DNA from: CAZOHG01 sp964579725
Lineage (GTDB): Bacteria > Zhuqueibacterota > JdFR-76 > BMS3Abin05
Length of the DNA: 14,884 bases
Direction of reading: 5' to 3'
Assembly: GCA_964579725.1 (NCBI GenBank)
Contig: CAZOHG010000079.1
Coordinates: 1 to 14,884 of the forward strand
Part shown: positions 6,477 to 13,226 of the stretch, piece by piece
Layout: each line of letters opens with the position of its first letter
Position numbering within the stretch: the stretch's first letter is position 1
The notes under the pieces: generated by a model
What the model was told of the DNA's origin: nothing
The model's input: the letters and a program-made list of their open reading frames with translations, nothing else
Databases searched by the model: none
Made by a program: the position numbers and the translations under genes

Positions 6477-7664
6477 TTACTTCAAAAGCAAGAGGCGGCG
6501 GGTGGTTTGCCGATCCCCCTGGCGTAAAACCGCCCAATAGAGGCCGCTGGACACAACCCGTCCTGTGCTGTCAGTACCCTTCCAAATCGCCTGGTGCGTA
6601 CCGGCTGCCTGATTTCGGCTGACAAGCGTCGAAACAGCCTGTCCCCGGGCATTGTAAATTTTCAGGGACACCTCACCGCTGCGCGGAAGGGTGTAAGAGA
6701 ATGTGGTGCTCAAATTAAACGGATTCGGGTAATTCTGCGCCAGGCGGAATGCCAACGGCGCGGCGTTCTTTGCTTCGTTTACCTTCGTCGGGGTGCTGAG
6801 GTAGTAGCCCACAATGGGATCGGCGGTGTCGGAGCCCCACACCGATTTTTTGCCGTTGTACCCGGCCTCGACGGCGCTTTCGGAAAGTTCTCCGCTAGCC
6901 TCTAAGGAAAAAGATACGTCCAGGGTGTCCCCCAATTGGACGATCCGTTTGCCGTTTTCATCCCAGAAAAAGCCCCACATGGGCGCTTTCATTTCCGCCT
7001 CGTGTCCGTCCGGCGACACCGCCACCTGAATAATCCCCCCGTTGACAACCGGCCCCCTGTCTTCCACGTACACAAAGGACGTGTCCGGGAAGGTAACCCA
7101 CTGCAAATAGTAGTCGTAGGTTCCCGGCGCCAGGCGAATAATGTGGTTGGCCAAATCCACGCGTCCCTGCGCCAGAGCCGCCTCACTCAAAAATTCATGG
7201 TTAATGTAATGACCGGTATTAAAGGCCCCGTCGTAAAATTCGACCTCCATATTCATGTCGTAGCCGGTGGAATTGGGCCAGTAATTTCCCTCCTGGAGGG
7301 CGTACCCGGTGCTGTCATTGTTGTCCACGTCAATGGTAATAATGAAATAATACCGTCCGGCTTTTTGACCGTCGGCCGAACGGGAGGTTCGTCCGATGAC
7401 GCCTCGAGCCTTCACATATCCGTAGAGATTTTCCGCGTCGTGCGTAAATTTGACTTCCAAAATATCCACGTCGGCATATTTCCGGGGGCGCGGTTGGGGA
7501 AGGCCGTCCCCAAACCAATCGGTGTCGTGTTCGTCGTGGGGCGGGTCTACGACCAAAACCGGCAGATCGGCCCAATCGTCAAAATTCCCATCAATTTGAA
7601 TGGTTTTTTGTGCCTGCAAGGAATGGGAAAGCACAAGAAGTAAGATCAAAAGAAAATAGCGCAT
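6477..7664 (-). CDS. Secreted CBM9/DOMON-like protein with type IX-type C-terminal sorting tail
   Basis: 395 residues. Residues 1-18 are a Sec signal peptide (RYFLLILLLVLSHSLQA|Q). Residues 22-200 look like a CBM9/DOMON-type beta-sandwich: IDGNFDDWADLPVL (24-37), ENLYGYVKARG (78-88) and the acidic IDVDNNDSTGY (111-121), a likely Ca-binding turn. The C terminus (306-395) carries LAQNYPNPFN, then EVSLKIYNARGQ, GTDSTGRVVSSGLYWAVL and a short basic tail, the FCB sorting/FlgD-like Ig domain. It is therefore probably exported through the outer membrane by a type IX-like route and displayed or released. AAGGA six bases before the ATG supports the start. It lies 21 bases after the parvulin-like gene and is probably co-transcribed with it. 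The ligand is unknown; similar domains bind sugars or haem. Confidence 0.85.
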   Translation of the reverse strand: MRYFLLILLLVLSHSLQAQKTIQIDGNFDDWADLPVLVVDPPHDEHDTDWFGDGLPQPRPRKYADVDILEVKFTHDAENLYGYVKARGVIGRTSRSADGQKAGRYYFIITIDVDNNDSTGYALQEGNYWPNSTGYDMNMEVEFYDGAFNTGHYINHEFLSEAALAQGRVDLANHIIRLAPGTYDYYLQWVTFPDTSFVYVEDRGPVVNGGIIQVAVSPDGHEAEMKAPMWGFFWDENGKRIVQLGDTLDVSFSLEASGELSESAVEAGYNGKKSVWGSDTADPIVGYYLSTPTKVNEAKNAAPLAFRLAQNYPNPFNLSTTFSYTLPRSGEVSLKIYNARGQAVSTLVSRNQAAGTHQAIWKGTDSTGRVVSSGLYWAVLRQGDRQTTRRLLLLK

Positions 7665-7685
7665 AGCACGTCCTTTTTGTCGGGT

Positions 7686-9140
7686 TTAGGTCTTTTTCGA
7701 CTGAGCCACGGCTTCCAACTTTTTCTTTCTGGCAAATTGGAGCGCCTTTTTAAAATTCTTTTTGACAAATTGAAAATGGTATTTCTTAATCATTTTGTCC
7801 TCAAATTGCCCCCGGTAAAGATTTTCCAGCTCAGCTCTTTTTTGAACGATTAAATCGTGCAAGGCTGATTTCGAAAGCTTTTTCCCCTGGGCAGCGCGAA
7901 TAGAATCCAATCCGGCGGCCACTTTGCTGAGGACGTATTTCTCGTACATGGCCTGCCGCAGGAGCCCTTTTCGAATCTTCTCCAACCGTTTCTGCACGTC
8001 GGGAAGTTTTTCGTACCCCTTTTTCTTGGCATCCAGGGCAAAAAGACGCTCCTGCGCAATTTCGTACAATCGGTTTCGGAACTCCCACATATCCTGGGGA
8101 CTTTTGGTTCGATCCGAAAAAATGTCGCCAATGGTAATTTCCCCTCCGTCGTACAAGGCGACCGGCTTTCGCAAATCCTCTTCTGCAAATTTTGCCGGAT
8201 TCAGGGCGATGTAGCGCTGCCGCCCCTGCCGCTCCTTTTTCCCGATTTTTTGAATGACCCACTGTACGCGGTCTTGCAAGACCCTGTAATGGTACATAGG
8301 AGCCAACTGCTTAAATCGGGCATCGATTTTTTCCTGAATGGCGTGCTGCCGCGTGTGGTAAAGGGTTTGCCAGATTTTCGCCCGAACAGCCTCAAATTTC
8401 GGGCGCGGCACGTTCCGCTTTTTCCCCTTGAAAAGAATGTAAAAGCCCCCCACACCCTTAAACGGTTTGGAATAAGAATTTTCCGAGAGCGACCGGAAGG
8501 TTTTCCGAACAAACGGGTCCCCCAGAGATTCGGCAATCACGTAGCCGGCATCTCCGTTTTTCTTGGCCGTTGTAACGTCCTGCGAATATTTTTTGGCCAG
8601 GGCTCCAAACTTTTCGCCGCGCTGCAATTTGCGGTAGAGCCATTCAATGGTGTCCTTCTGCGCCCGGGCAAACCGCTTGGAAGCATCTTTTGGAACGGCA
8701 CGAAAAATGTAAAAAAGATGGTATTGAGGGGTAAATTCGTTGTAAAACTTGTGGATTAAACTGTCCGTGACAACCCGATTGACCATTTCACGTTGAACGT
8801 AATCCTGAAACAGCGTCAACGCCTCACGCGTCTGGAAGCCGCGTTTAAAGAGCGAATCGCTCTGTGTATTTTCCGCTTTTGCCTCCAAAACGGCGATTTT
8901 GGCAATGCCTTCATTGAAAACGGTTTTCCGCAAATTGGCTTCGTCGGGCATTTTTTTCGGTTTGTACACCGTGCTGGCCAAATAGTGGGTCACATATTCT
9001 TGGGTAGTTACCTGACCTCCGTCAAATGTAGCCAGCGGCAAATTTTCCACCTGTTGGCGCACACACGCCAGGCCCAATGCCAAAATGATTAAAACAGCAA
9101 GCTGCTGCCACCTGTTGTTCCGAATGTTGAAATTTCTCAA
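7686..9140 (-). CDS. SurA/PpiC-type periplasmic peptidyl-prolyl isomerase/chaperone
   Basis: 484 residues. The start is TTG 9140, supported by AGGAGG seven bases upstream. Residues 13-25 are a hydrophobic signal segment ending GLAC26; the lipobox is imperfect (Gly at -3), so a lipoprotein is possible but not certain. A SurA-N-like module (about 34-135, beginning LATFDGGQVTTQEYV) is followed by a parvulin domain (about 138-240) with the usual order QYHLFYIF, LQRGEKFGALAKKYSQD, KNGDAGY and GGFYILFKGK. A second SurA-N-like module starts at 327 (VALYDGGEITIGDI) and runs to about 410, followed by a very Lys-rich helical C terminus. The expected role is folding or escort of exported proteins in the periplasm. 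It begins its own transcript after a terminator and is followed 21 bases later by a secreted CBM9-like protein, a likely client. Confidence 0.85.
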   Translation of the reverse strand: MRNFNIRNNRWQQLAVLIILALGLACVRQQVENLPLATFDGGQVTTQEYVTHYLASTVYKPKKMPDEANLRKTVFNEGIAKIAVLEAKAENTQSDSLFKRGFQTREALTLFQDYVQREMVNRVVTDSLIHKFYNEFTPQYHLFYIFRAVPKDASKRFARAQKDTIEWLYRKLQRGEKFGALAKKYSQDVTTAKKNGDAGYVIAESLGDPFVRKTFRSLSENSYSKPFKGVGGFYILFKGKKRNVPRPKFEAVRAKIWQTLYHTRQHAIQEKIDARFKQLAPMYHYRVLQDRVQWVIQKIGKKERQGRQRYIALNPAKFAEEDLRKPVALYDGGEITIGDIFSDRTKSPQDMWEFRNRLYEIAQERLFALDAKKKGYEKLPDVQKRLEKIRKGLLRQAMYEKYVLSKVAAGLDSIRAAQGKKLSKSALHDLIVQKRAELENLYRGQFEDKMIKKYHFQFVKKNFKKALQFARKKKLEAVAQSKKT

Positions 9141-9147
9141 CCTGTTA

Positions 9148-9153
9148 CCTCCT
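9148..9153 (-). promoter_or_regulatory. Shine-Dalgarno supporting a TTG start of the parvulin gene
   Basis: AGGAGG, seven bases before TTG 9140. No in-frame ATG lies near enough to compete, so the TTG start is credible. Confidence 0.7.
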
Positions 9154-9257
9154 ACTACCCCTTTTTGACACTTCGCCCTTTTACAACGACCAAGATTCCG
9201 TCTTTGTTTCTCTTTTTACCCGGGAATTGAACGTTTCGTTGGTCTCCTTCTCTCTAT

Positions 9258-9298
9258 AAAAAAATAAGGGATTGCCTTGAAAAAGGCAACCCCTTATT
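9258..9298 (-). terminator. Rho-independent terminator of the twin-repeat secreted protein gene
   Basis: On the minus strand the stem AATAAGGG/CCCTTATT encloses the inner stem TTGCCTT/AAGGCAA around a short loop, with one unpaired base on one side. It is followed directly by a run of Ts (complement of 9258-9264). It lies 17 bases after the stop codon at 9315 and separates that gene from the parvulin gene downstream. Confidence 0.9.
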
Positions 9299-9314
9299 GC
9301 TTTAGTTGACCATT

Positions 9315-11363
9315 CTACTGGAGAAAAGTCATGCGTTTGGTGATTTGTGTTGTGCCGGACGAGAGTTTGTAGAAATAAACGCCGCTGGACACCATTCTTC
9401 CGGCATCATCTCTTCCATTCCAGGTAACGGCGTGGTTACCAGCCTGGACGGTTCGGTTTACCAGCGTCCGAACCTTTTGGCCGATGGTGTTGTACACTTC
9501 CAACGTTACAGTGGCTTGTTTCGGCACACTGTATTCAATGCGGGTTTCCGGATTGAACGGGTTCGGGTAATTGTCTTTCAGGACGAACCGGTCAGGAGCC
9601 GTCACACGACCCTTTTCTGAAACGGCGGAACCTCCGAGGTGCAATTCACCGCGCGGGGTCATTTCCGTCGCCCAGTGATCCATCGGGGTCTCAATAAAAC
9701 CGGCTACACCGATGACGTCGCCTGGTTTCATGTAATCTTTGCCCTGTTTTTCCCAATATTTCCGGAAGTCATCCAGAGAAACGCCGTACTCGAGGAAATC
9801 ATACCCCCAAGCGTGACCGGCCCAGTGAAGAGAAGCGGGGTCGTCGCCCACTTCCACTTCGTGCATGTAGCCGTCAAATCGCTTTGTTTCCAGTGTGTCC
9901 AATTCTCCCGGATGAAAACCGAACATATCGTAGCCGTTGCCTGTGCCCGTCTGGTAATCCTTTTCGTGCACATCTTCGGCATAATAGGAAATTTCCTTCA
10001 CAGCACCGTCTTCTTTCGGGGGAGACCAATTTTCTTTCAGTCCCAACTGGAGATAGCATTCCGCCCCTACGTTTTCCGTGTGGGCAATGCCTTGACTGTG
10101 GTAGTAGCCCAGCGGCGTGTAGTGCGTTTCGTACCAGTAGGAATCCCAACCGGTGGTCGGGTCGTTGTCCAAATCCAGCAGCATGTGGTAGTAGCCACGG
10201 TTTCGGGTCACATGCCCGTAGGTGGGATCGTCTTCTTCGTAGGCGTGATTGGGCCACACGGGGCCGCCCCAGAATTTCATGAAGAAATAGAAGCAATCTT
10301 CATCAGGATTCCAGAAGGCTTTGATTTCTTTCAGATCGATTCGGTCGTCCACAGCCGCACCCACTTCCGCAGGAAAATAATTCGGTTGGTTGTTCAGTGC
10401 GGTGGCTAAAACAGGATAACTGTTCCAGTCGGTGCTATCGCCATCAAAGTGAATGCTGCTCGGCCGTTTGGGAATATTCGGGACAATGATCTGGCCGCGC
10501 GGGGTCATTTCCGTTGCCCAGTGGTCCATCGGGGTTTCGATAAACCCGGCAATCCCAACGGTGTCGCCCGGTTGAAAATAATGATTACCGGCTTTTTCAT
10601 AATACTCAATGATTGGCGTCAACTCAACGCCATATTCGAGGAAATCATATCCCCAGGCGTGGCCGCCCCAGAACCGACGCAGAGTGTCGTCGCCTACTTC
10701 CGTTTCCCGCATGGCACCGTGCCGCATTTTGGTTTTGTTGGTGTCCAGACTGTCCGGCCGGCAACCGAAAATATCGTAGCCGTTGCCTGTACCGGTCTGG
10801 TAATCCTTTTCGTGCACATCTTCGGAATAGTAGGAAATCTCCTTTACTTTTCCATCCTCTTTCGGGGGGGACCAATTTTCTTTTAGTCCCAACTGAACGT
10901 AGCACTCCGCCCCTACGTTTTCCGTGTGGGCAATGCCTTGACTGTGGTAGTAGCCCAGCGGCGTGTAGTGCGTTTCGTACCAGTAGGAATCCCAACCGGT
11001 GGTCGGGTCGTTGTCCAAATCCAGCAGCATGTGGTAGTAGCCACGGTTTCGGGTCACATGCCCGTAGGTGGGATCGTCTTCTTCGTAGGCGTGATTAGGC
11101 CACACGGGGCCGCCCCAGAATTTCATGAAGAAATAGAATACGTTACCCACAATTTTTGCTTTGATTTCCTTAATATCAATCCGATCGTCCACAGCCGCAC
11201 CCACTTCCGAAGGAAAATAATTCGGTTGGTTGTTCAGTGCGGTGGCTGCAATCGGCACATTGGCCCAGTCGCTGCTGTCCGCATCCATTAAAAACTGAGC
11301 CATTGCGGCTGTACTGATTCCCAAAAACAGGGCAACCGTCAAAACTCCCAGTACCTTTTTCAT
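9315..11363 (-). CDS. Secreted protein with two ~280-residue tandem repeats and type IX-type sorting tail
   Basis: 682 residues from ATG 11363, chosen because AAGGAGG sits four bases upstream and the protein then opens with a normal signal peptide (KKVLGVLTVALFLG...AMA|Q). An upstream in-frame start at 11402 lacks this fit. Repeat 1 spans about residues 25-290 and repeat 2 about 305-572. Each opens with D(S/G)DS(S/T)DW, as in CBM9/DOMON-like domains, then TALNNQPNYFP, VGAAVDDRID, FWGGPVWPNHAYEEDD, an acidic LDLDNDPTTGWDS turn, TGTGNGYD, HAWGYDFLEYGV and FIETPMDHWATEMTPRG. Residues 592-682 form the YPNPFNPET sorting tail with SSGVYFYKL. The domain is unrecognised beyond the CBM9-like start; aromatic and acidic residues suggest Ca-dependent ligand binding. 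The gene is monocistronic, ending at a strong terminator. Location is outside the cell or on its surface, by inference. Confidence 0.85.
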   Translation of the reverse strand: MKKVLGVLTVALFLGISTAAMAQFLMDADSSDWANVPIAATALNNQPNYFPSEVGAAVDDRIDIKEIKAKIVGNVFYFFMKFWGGPVWPNHAYEEDDPTYGHVTRNRGYYHMLLDLDNDPTTGWDSYWYETHYTPLGYYHSQGIAHTENVGAECYVQLGLKENWSPPKEDGKVKEISYYSEDVHEKDYQTGTGNGYDIFGCRPDSLDTNKTKMRHGAMRETEVGDDTLRRFWGGHAWGYDFLEYGVELTPIIEYYEKAGNHYFQPGDTVGIAGFIETPMDHWATEMTPRGQIIVPNIPKRPSSIHFDGDSTDWNSYPVLATALNNQPNYFPAEVGAAVDDRIDLKEIKAFWNPDEDCFYFFMKFWGGPVWPNHAYEEDDPTYGHVTRNRGYYHMLLDLDNDPTTGWDSYWYETHYTPLGYYHSQGIAHTENVGAECYLQLGLKENWSPPKEDGAVKEISYYAEDVHEKDYQTGTGNGYDMFGFHPGELDTLETKRFDGYMHEVEVGDDPASLHWAGHAWGYDFLEYGVSLDDFRKYWEKQGKDYMKPGDVIGVAGFIETPMDHWATEMTPRGELHLGGSAVSEKGRVTAPDRFVLKDNYPNPFNPETRIEYSVPKQATVTLEVYNTIGQKVRTLVNRTVQAGNHAVTWNGRDDAGRMVSSGVYFYKLSSGTTQITKRMTFLQ
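10061..10292 (-). repeat. Near-identical internal repeat tract, copy in repeat 2
   Basis: This 232-base tract matches 10907-11138 at a constant offset of 846 bases (282 codons) with one difference by my reading (10251 versus 11097, a silent CCC/CCT change). Sequence on both sides is clearly more diverged at synonymous sites, so the identity is local. Confidence 0.85.
10907..11138 (-). repeat. Near-identical internal repeat tract, copy in repeat 1
   Basis: Partner of 10061-10292. It encodes the region from FYFFMKFWGGP through GIAHTENVGAE. It is a direct repeat long enough for homologous recombination, which could delete or duplicate one 846-base unit in frame. Confidence 0.85.
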
Positions 11364-11419
11364 ACAACCTCCTTTTTTTGTACCCTTACTTTCCTGCTCC
11401 AACGCACAATTCGTTGCCG

Positions 11420-11477
11420 GGCATCCCTCCTTTCCTGTTTTTTTTGATTTCTCGTTTCCGTCGGCATCCCTCCTTTC
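11420..11477 (-). promoter_or_regulatory. Duplicated 15-nt ribosome-site-like motif in the leader of the twin-repeat gene
   Basis: GAAAGGAGGGATGCC (minus strand) occurs exactly at 11463-11477 and at 11420-11434, 43 bases apart. Each has GGAGG directly against an ATG. The spacing is too short for efficient initiation, so these may be ribosome-standby or leader-peptide signals, or chance purine richness. The downstream copy opens a frame of only about a dozen codons. Confidence 0.4.
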
Positions 11478-11489
11478 GTTGCAGTTTAC

Positions 11490-11503
11490 AACAATCGATT
11501 GTT
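11490..11503. promoter_or_regulatory. 14-bp perfect palindrome, possible operator
   Basis: AACAATCGATTGTT lies 126 bases upstream of the twin-repeat gene start, in the only gap that can hold its promoter. No matching known operator is recognised; the role is a guess from position and symmetry. Confidence 0.35.
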
Positions 11504-11640
11504 TTTAGGCTACATACTTCTTTTGCGCTTTTTTGCCTTCTTTTCAGGATTACCCCCTGCCAGCAGATGTCCTCGCAGAACAATAGGGAATGACCTTCTA
11601 ACCTTTGACTGGTAAGAGATGCCCCCTCGACAGAACTCGG
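11504..11640. other. Gap between the membrane parvulin-like gene and the leader of the twin-repeat gene
   Basis: Part of the 277-base intergenic region 11364-11640. I see no terminator hairpin after the stop at 11641 and no certain promoter. A stretch rich in A and G on the minus strand precedes the 14-bp palindrome. Confidence 0.35.
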
Positions 11641-13203
11641 TTAAAAACTCACCCAATTGGGGTCAACGGACGGAAAAACCATCTGCCCTGAAAACCTCTT
11701 CAACACCAAGAACGAAAAACTTCGGTGATTTTTCCCCTCCGGTAAATCAAGGGAATCCAGGATTTTCTCATTGACCCGAACGGGGTATTTCGTCTTTAAC
11801 TCCTTTATTTTTTTATCCAAAAAGGCAATCTGTTTTTGGTGGAGCAATTCGTTGTAGGCCTCGATTTTGTAATTTTCGAATTGAGTTGTGTCCACATCAG
11901 CTACGCCTAACGACCGCCAATTTTTCTTGAAAAAGGCTTTTACTTCGGCATCTGTTACCTTGATGTTTCGAACCAAATAGCGGCGGTAGGCTTCGTACGT
12001 CCATTTGCTTTTCCATTCTTTCAAGTCTTCAGCTACGGAAGCCGAATCCTCAAAACCGTCGTGCCGTGCAATGGACACAAAGGCGTCGTTTTTCATCATT
12101 CGCCCGATTTCCGTTGCCAGCGCTTTTTTAAATTCCTCCAAATCTCGATGATGTTTCAGATGGCGCCTGAAATAATCCATGTAATTAATGTAGTCGCGCA
12201 CCGTCTTTTTGCCCCCCTGATAGGTGACCAGCGTCTTGTCCAGCAGGTGGTTGATTTGTACCAAATATTTCTTCGACGTATCCGGGTTTTCCACGGCTTT
12301 AATAATGGGCGTTCCGAAAGGGAGCTTGGCCTGAATCCATTCGTAAAGCGGGGGAGCCAAGGCCTCGAAGACATCGCCCTTCACACGGATTTTCATGGGA
12401 GTCAAAACCGAATCCATCAGGGTACGCACAATTTTATCGGCCTGAATGTCGTGCAAGCGGTTTTCCATTCGCTTGCGTTTTACCCCGTGTTTTAGCTCTT
12501 CGGTAGTTATGCTGGCTCGCCGAAAATCCACAACCTGAAAAAGAGCGTAGCCGTTGTCAAAGGGCAGAGGTTTGGAAATTTCCCCCACCTGCAAATCTTT
12601 AATGCCGTTGAGAATTTCGGGCCGCACGTCCAAAAAGTCCAGATACTCCGTTTCAAAATGCCTTTCATCCGTCAGGTGCATTTCTCTTTTTTTGAGCTGA
12701 TTTTGAATGTAGCGTTTCAGCCCAATGTGTTGAGCGGCCGCTCGCGCTTTTTCCGCCTCCTGTTTATTTTTGCACGGCCAGATCCTCAATTTAAAAGTCA
12801 CGGTACTTTTTTTCAACGCGTCTTCCAGCTTTTTCTCCGGAATCTTGACACGACCGTGCACATACTTTGCGTAAAAGGCTTCCAACAAATCATTGTATTC
12901 TCTAAATTTGCTGCGCCTTTCCACATATTCGGAATGATCGAATCCGTGGGCCGCTCCATCCAATGCCAGCAGGCGTTCTTTAATCATGTAGTCCAGATAG
13001 GCGCGCCGTGCATTTTTTCCACCCTGCACCGGCGGGACAACGGCAAATTCGTAACTGTATTTGAATTCGCTGGCCGTAATCGGGCTTTTCCCCACCCAGG
13101 CCACCACTTTTTCGGGTGGACGTCTGGATTTTTTCCCCTTCAAAAGCAACCATCCCCCAATAATCACCCCCCCTGCGGCCAAAAAAAACAGCACTTTTTT
13201 CAA
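11641..13203 (-). CDS. Membrane-anchored SurA/parvulin-like folding factor with weak catalytic domain
   Basis: 520 residues from TTG 13203, with TAGAGG eight bases upstream. One transmembrane anchor (residues 4-21) is followed by KGKKSRR, with no obvious cleavage site. A SurA-N-like module (33-130) starts VVAWVGKSPITASEF and includes YLDYMIKERLLALDGAAHG. The parvulin-like region (134-229) keeps the frame strands VTFKLRIWPC and LQVGEISKPLPFDNGYALFQVVDF but lacks the usual GGDLG-type box, so isomerase activity is doubtful. A second SurA-N-like module starts at 326 (VTYQGGKKTVRDYIN). The module order is the same as in the other parvulin-like gene at 7686-9140. It follows the right-edge secreted protein by 23 bases and is probably in its operon, as an assembly chaperone. 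The alternative is a purely structural PrsA/PpiD-like holdase. Confidence 0.78.
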   Translation of the reverse strand: MKKVLFFLAAGGVIIGGWLLLKGKKSRRPPEKVVAWVGKSPITASEFKYSYEFAVVPPVQGGKNARRAYLDYMIKERLLALDGAAHGFDHSEYVERRSKFREYNDLLEAFYAKYVHGRVKIPEKKLEDALKKSTVTFKLRIWPCKNKQEAEKARAAAQHIGLKRYIQNQLKKREMHLTDERHFETEYLDFLDVRPEILNGIKDLQVGEISKPLPFDNGYALFQVVDFRRASITTEELKHGVKRKRMENRLHDIQADKIVRTLMDSVLTPMKIRVKGDVFEALAPPLYEWIQAKLPFGTPIIKAVENPDTSKKYLVQINHLLDKTLVTYQGGKKTVRDYINYMDYFRRHLKHHRDLEEFKKALATEIGRMMKNDAFVSIARHDGFEDSASVAEDLKEWKSKWTYEAYRRYLVRNIKVTDAEVKAFFKKNWRSLGVADVDTTQFENYKIEAYNELLHQKQIAFLDKKIKELKTKYPVRVNEKILDSLDLPEGKNHRSFSFLVLKRFSGQMVFPSVDPNWVSF

Positions 13204-13226
13204 CGGAACAACCTCTAAAAAACCAA

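Noticed and set aside
6936..7643. 235-codon plus-strand frame
   Set aside because: It is the antisense shadow of the secreted CBM9-like protein, whose signal peptide and sorting tail prove the minus-strand frame.
9639..10409. 256-codon plus-strand frame inside the twin-repeat gene
   Set aside because: It is antisense to a clear coding region, and a similar antisense frame appears in the other repeat (10449-10886) simply because the repeats are alike.
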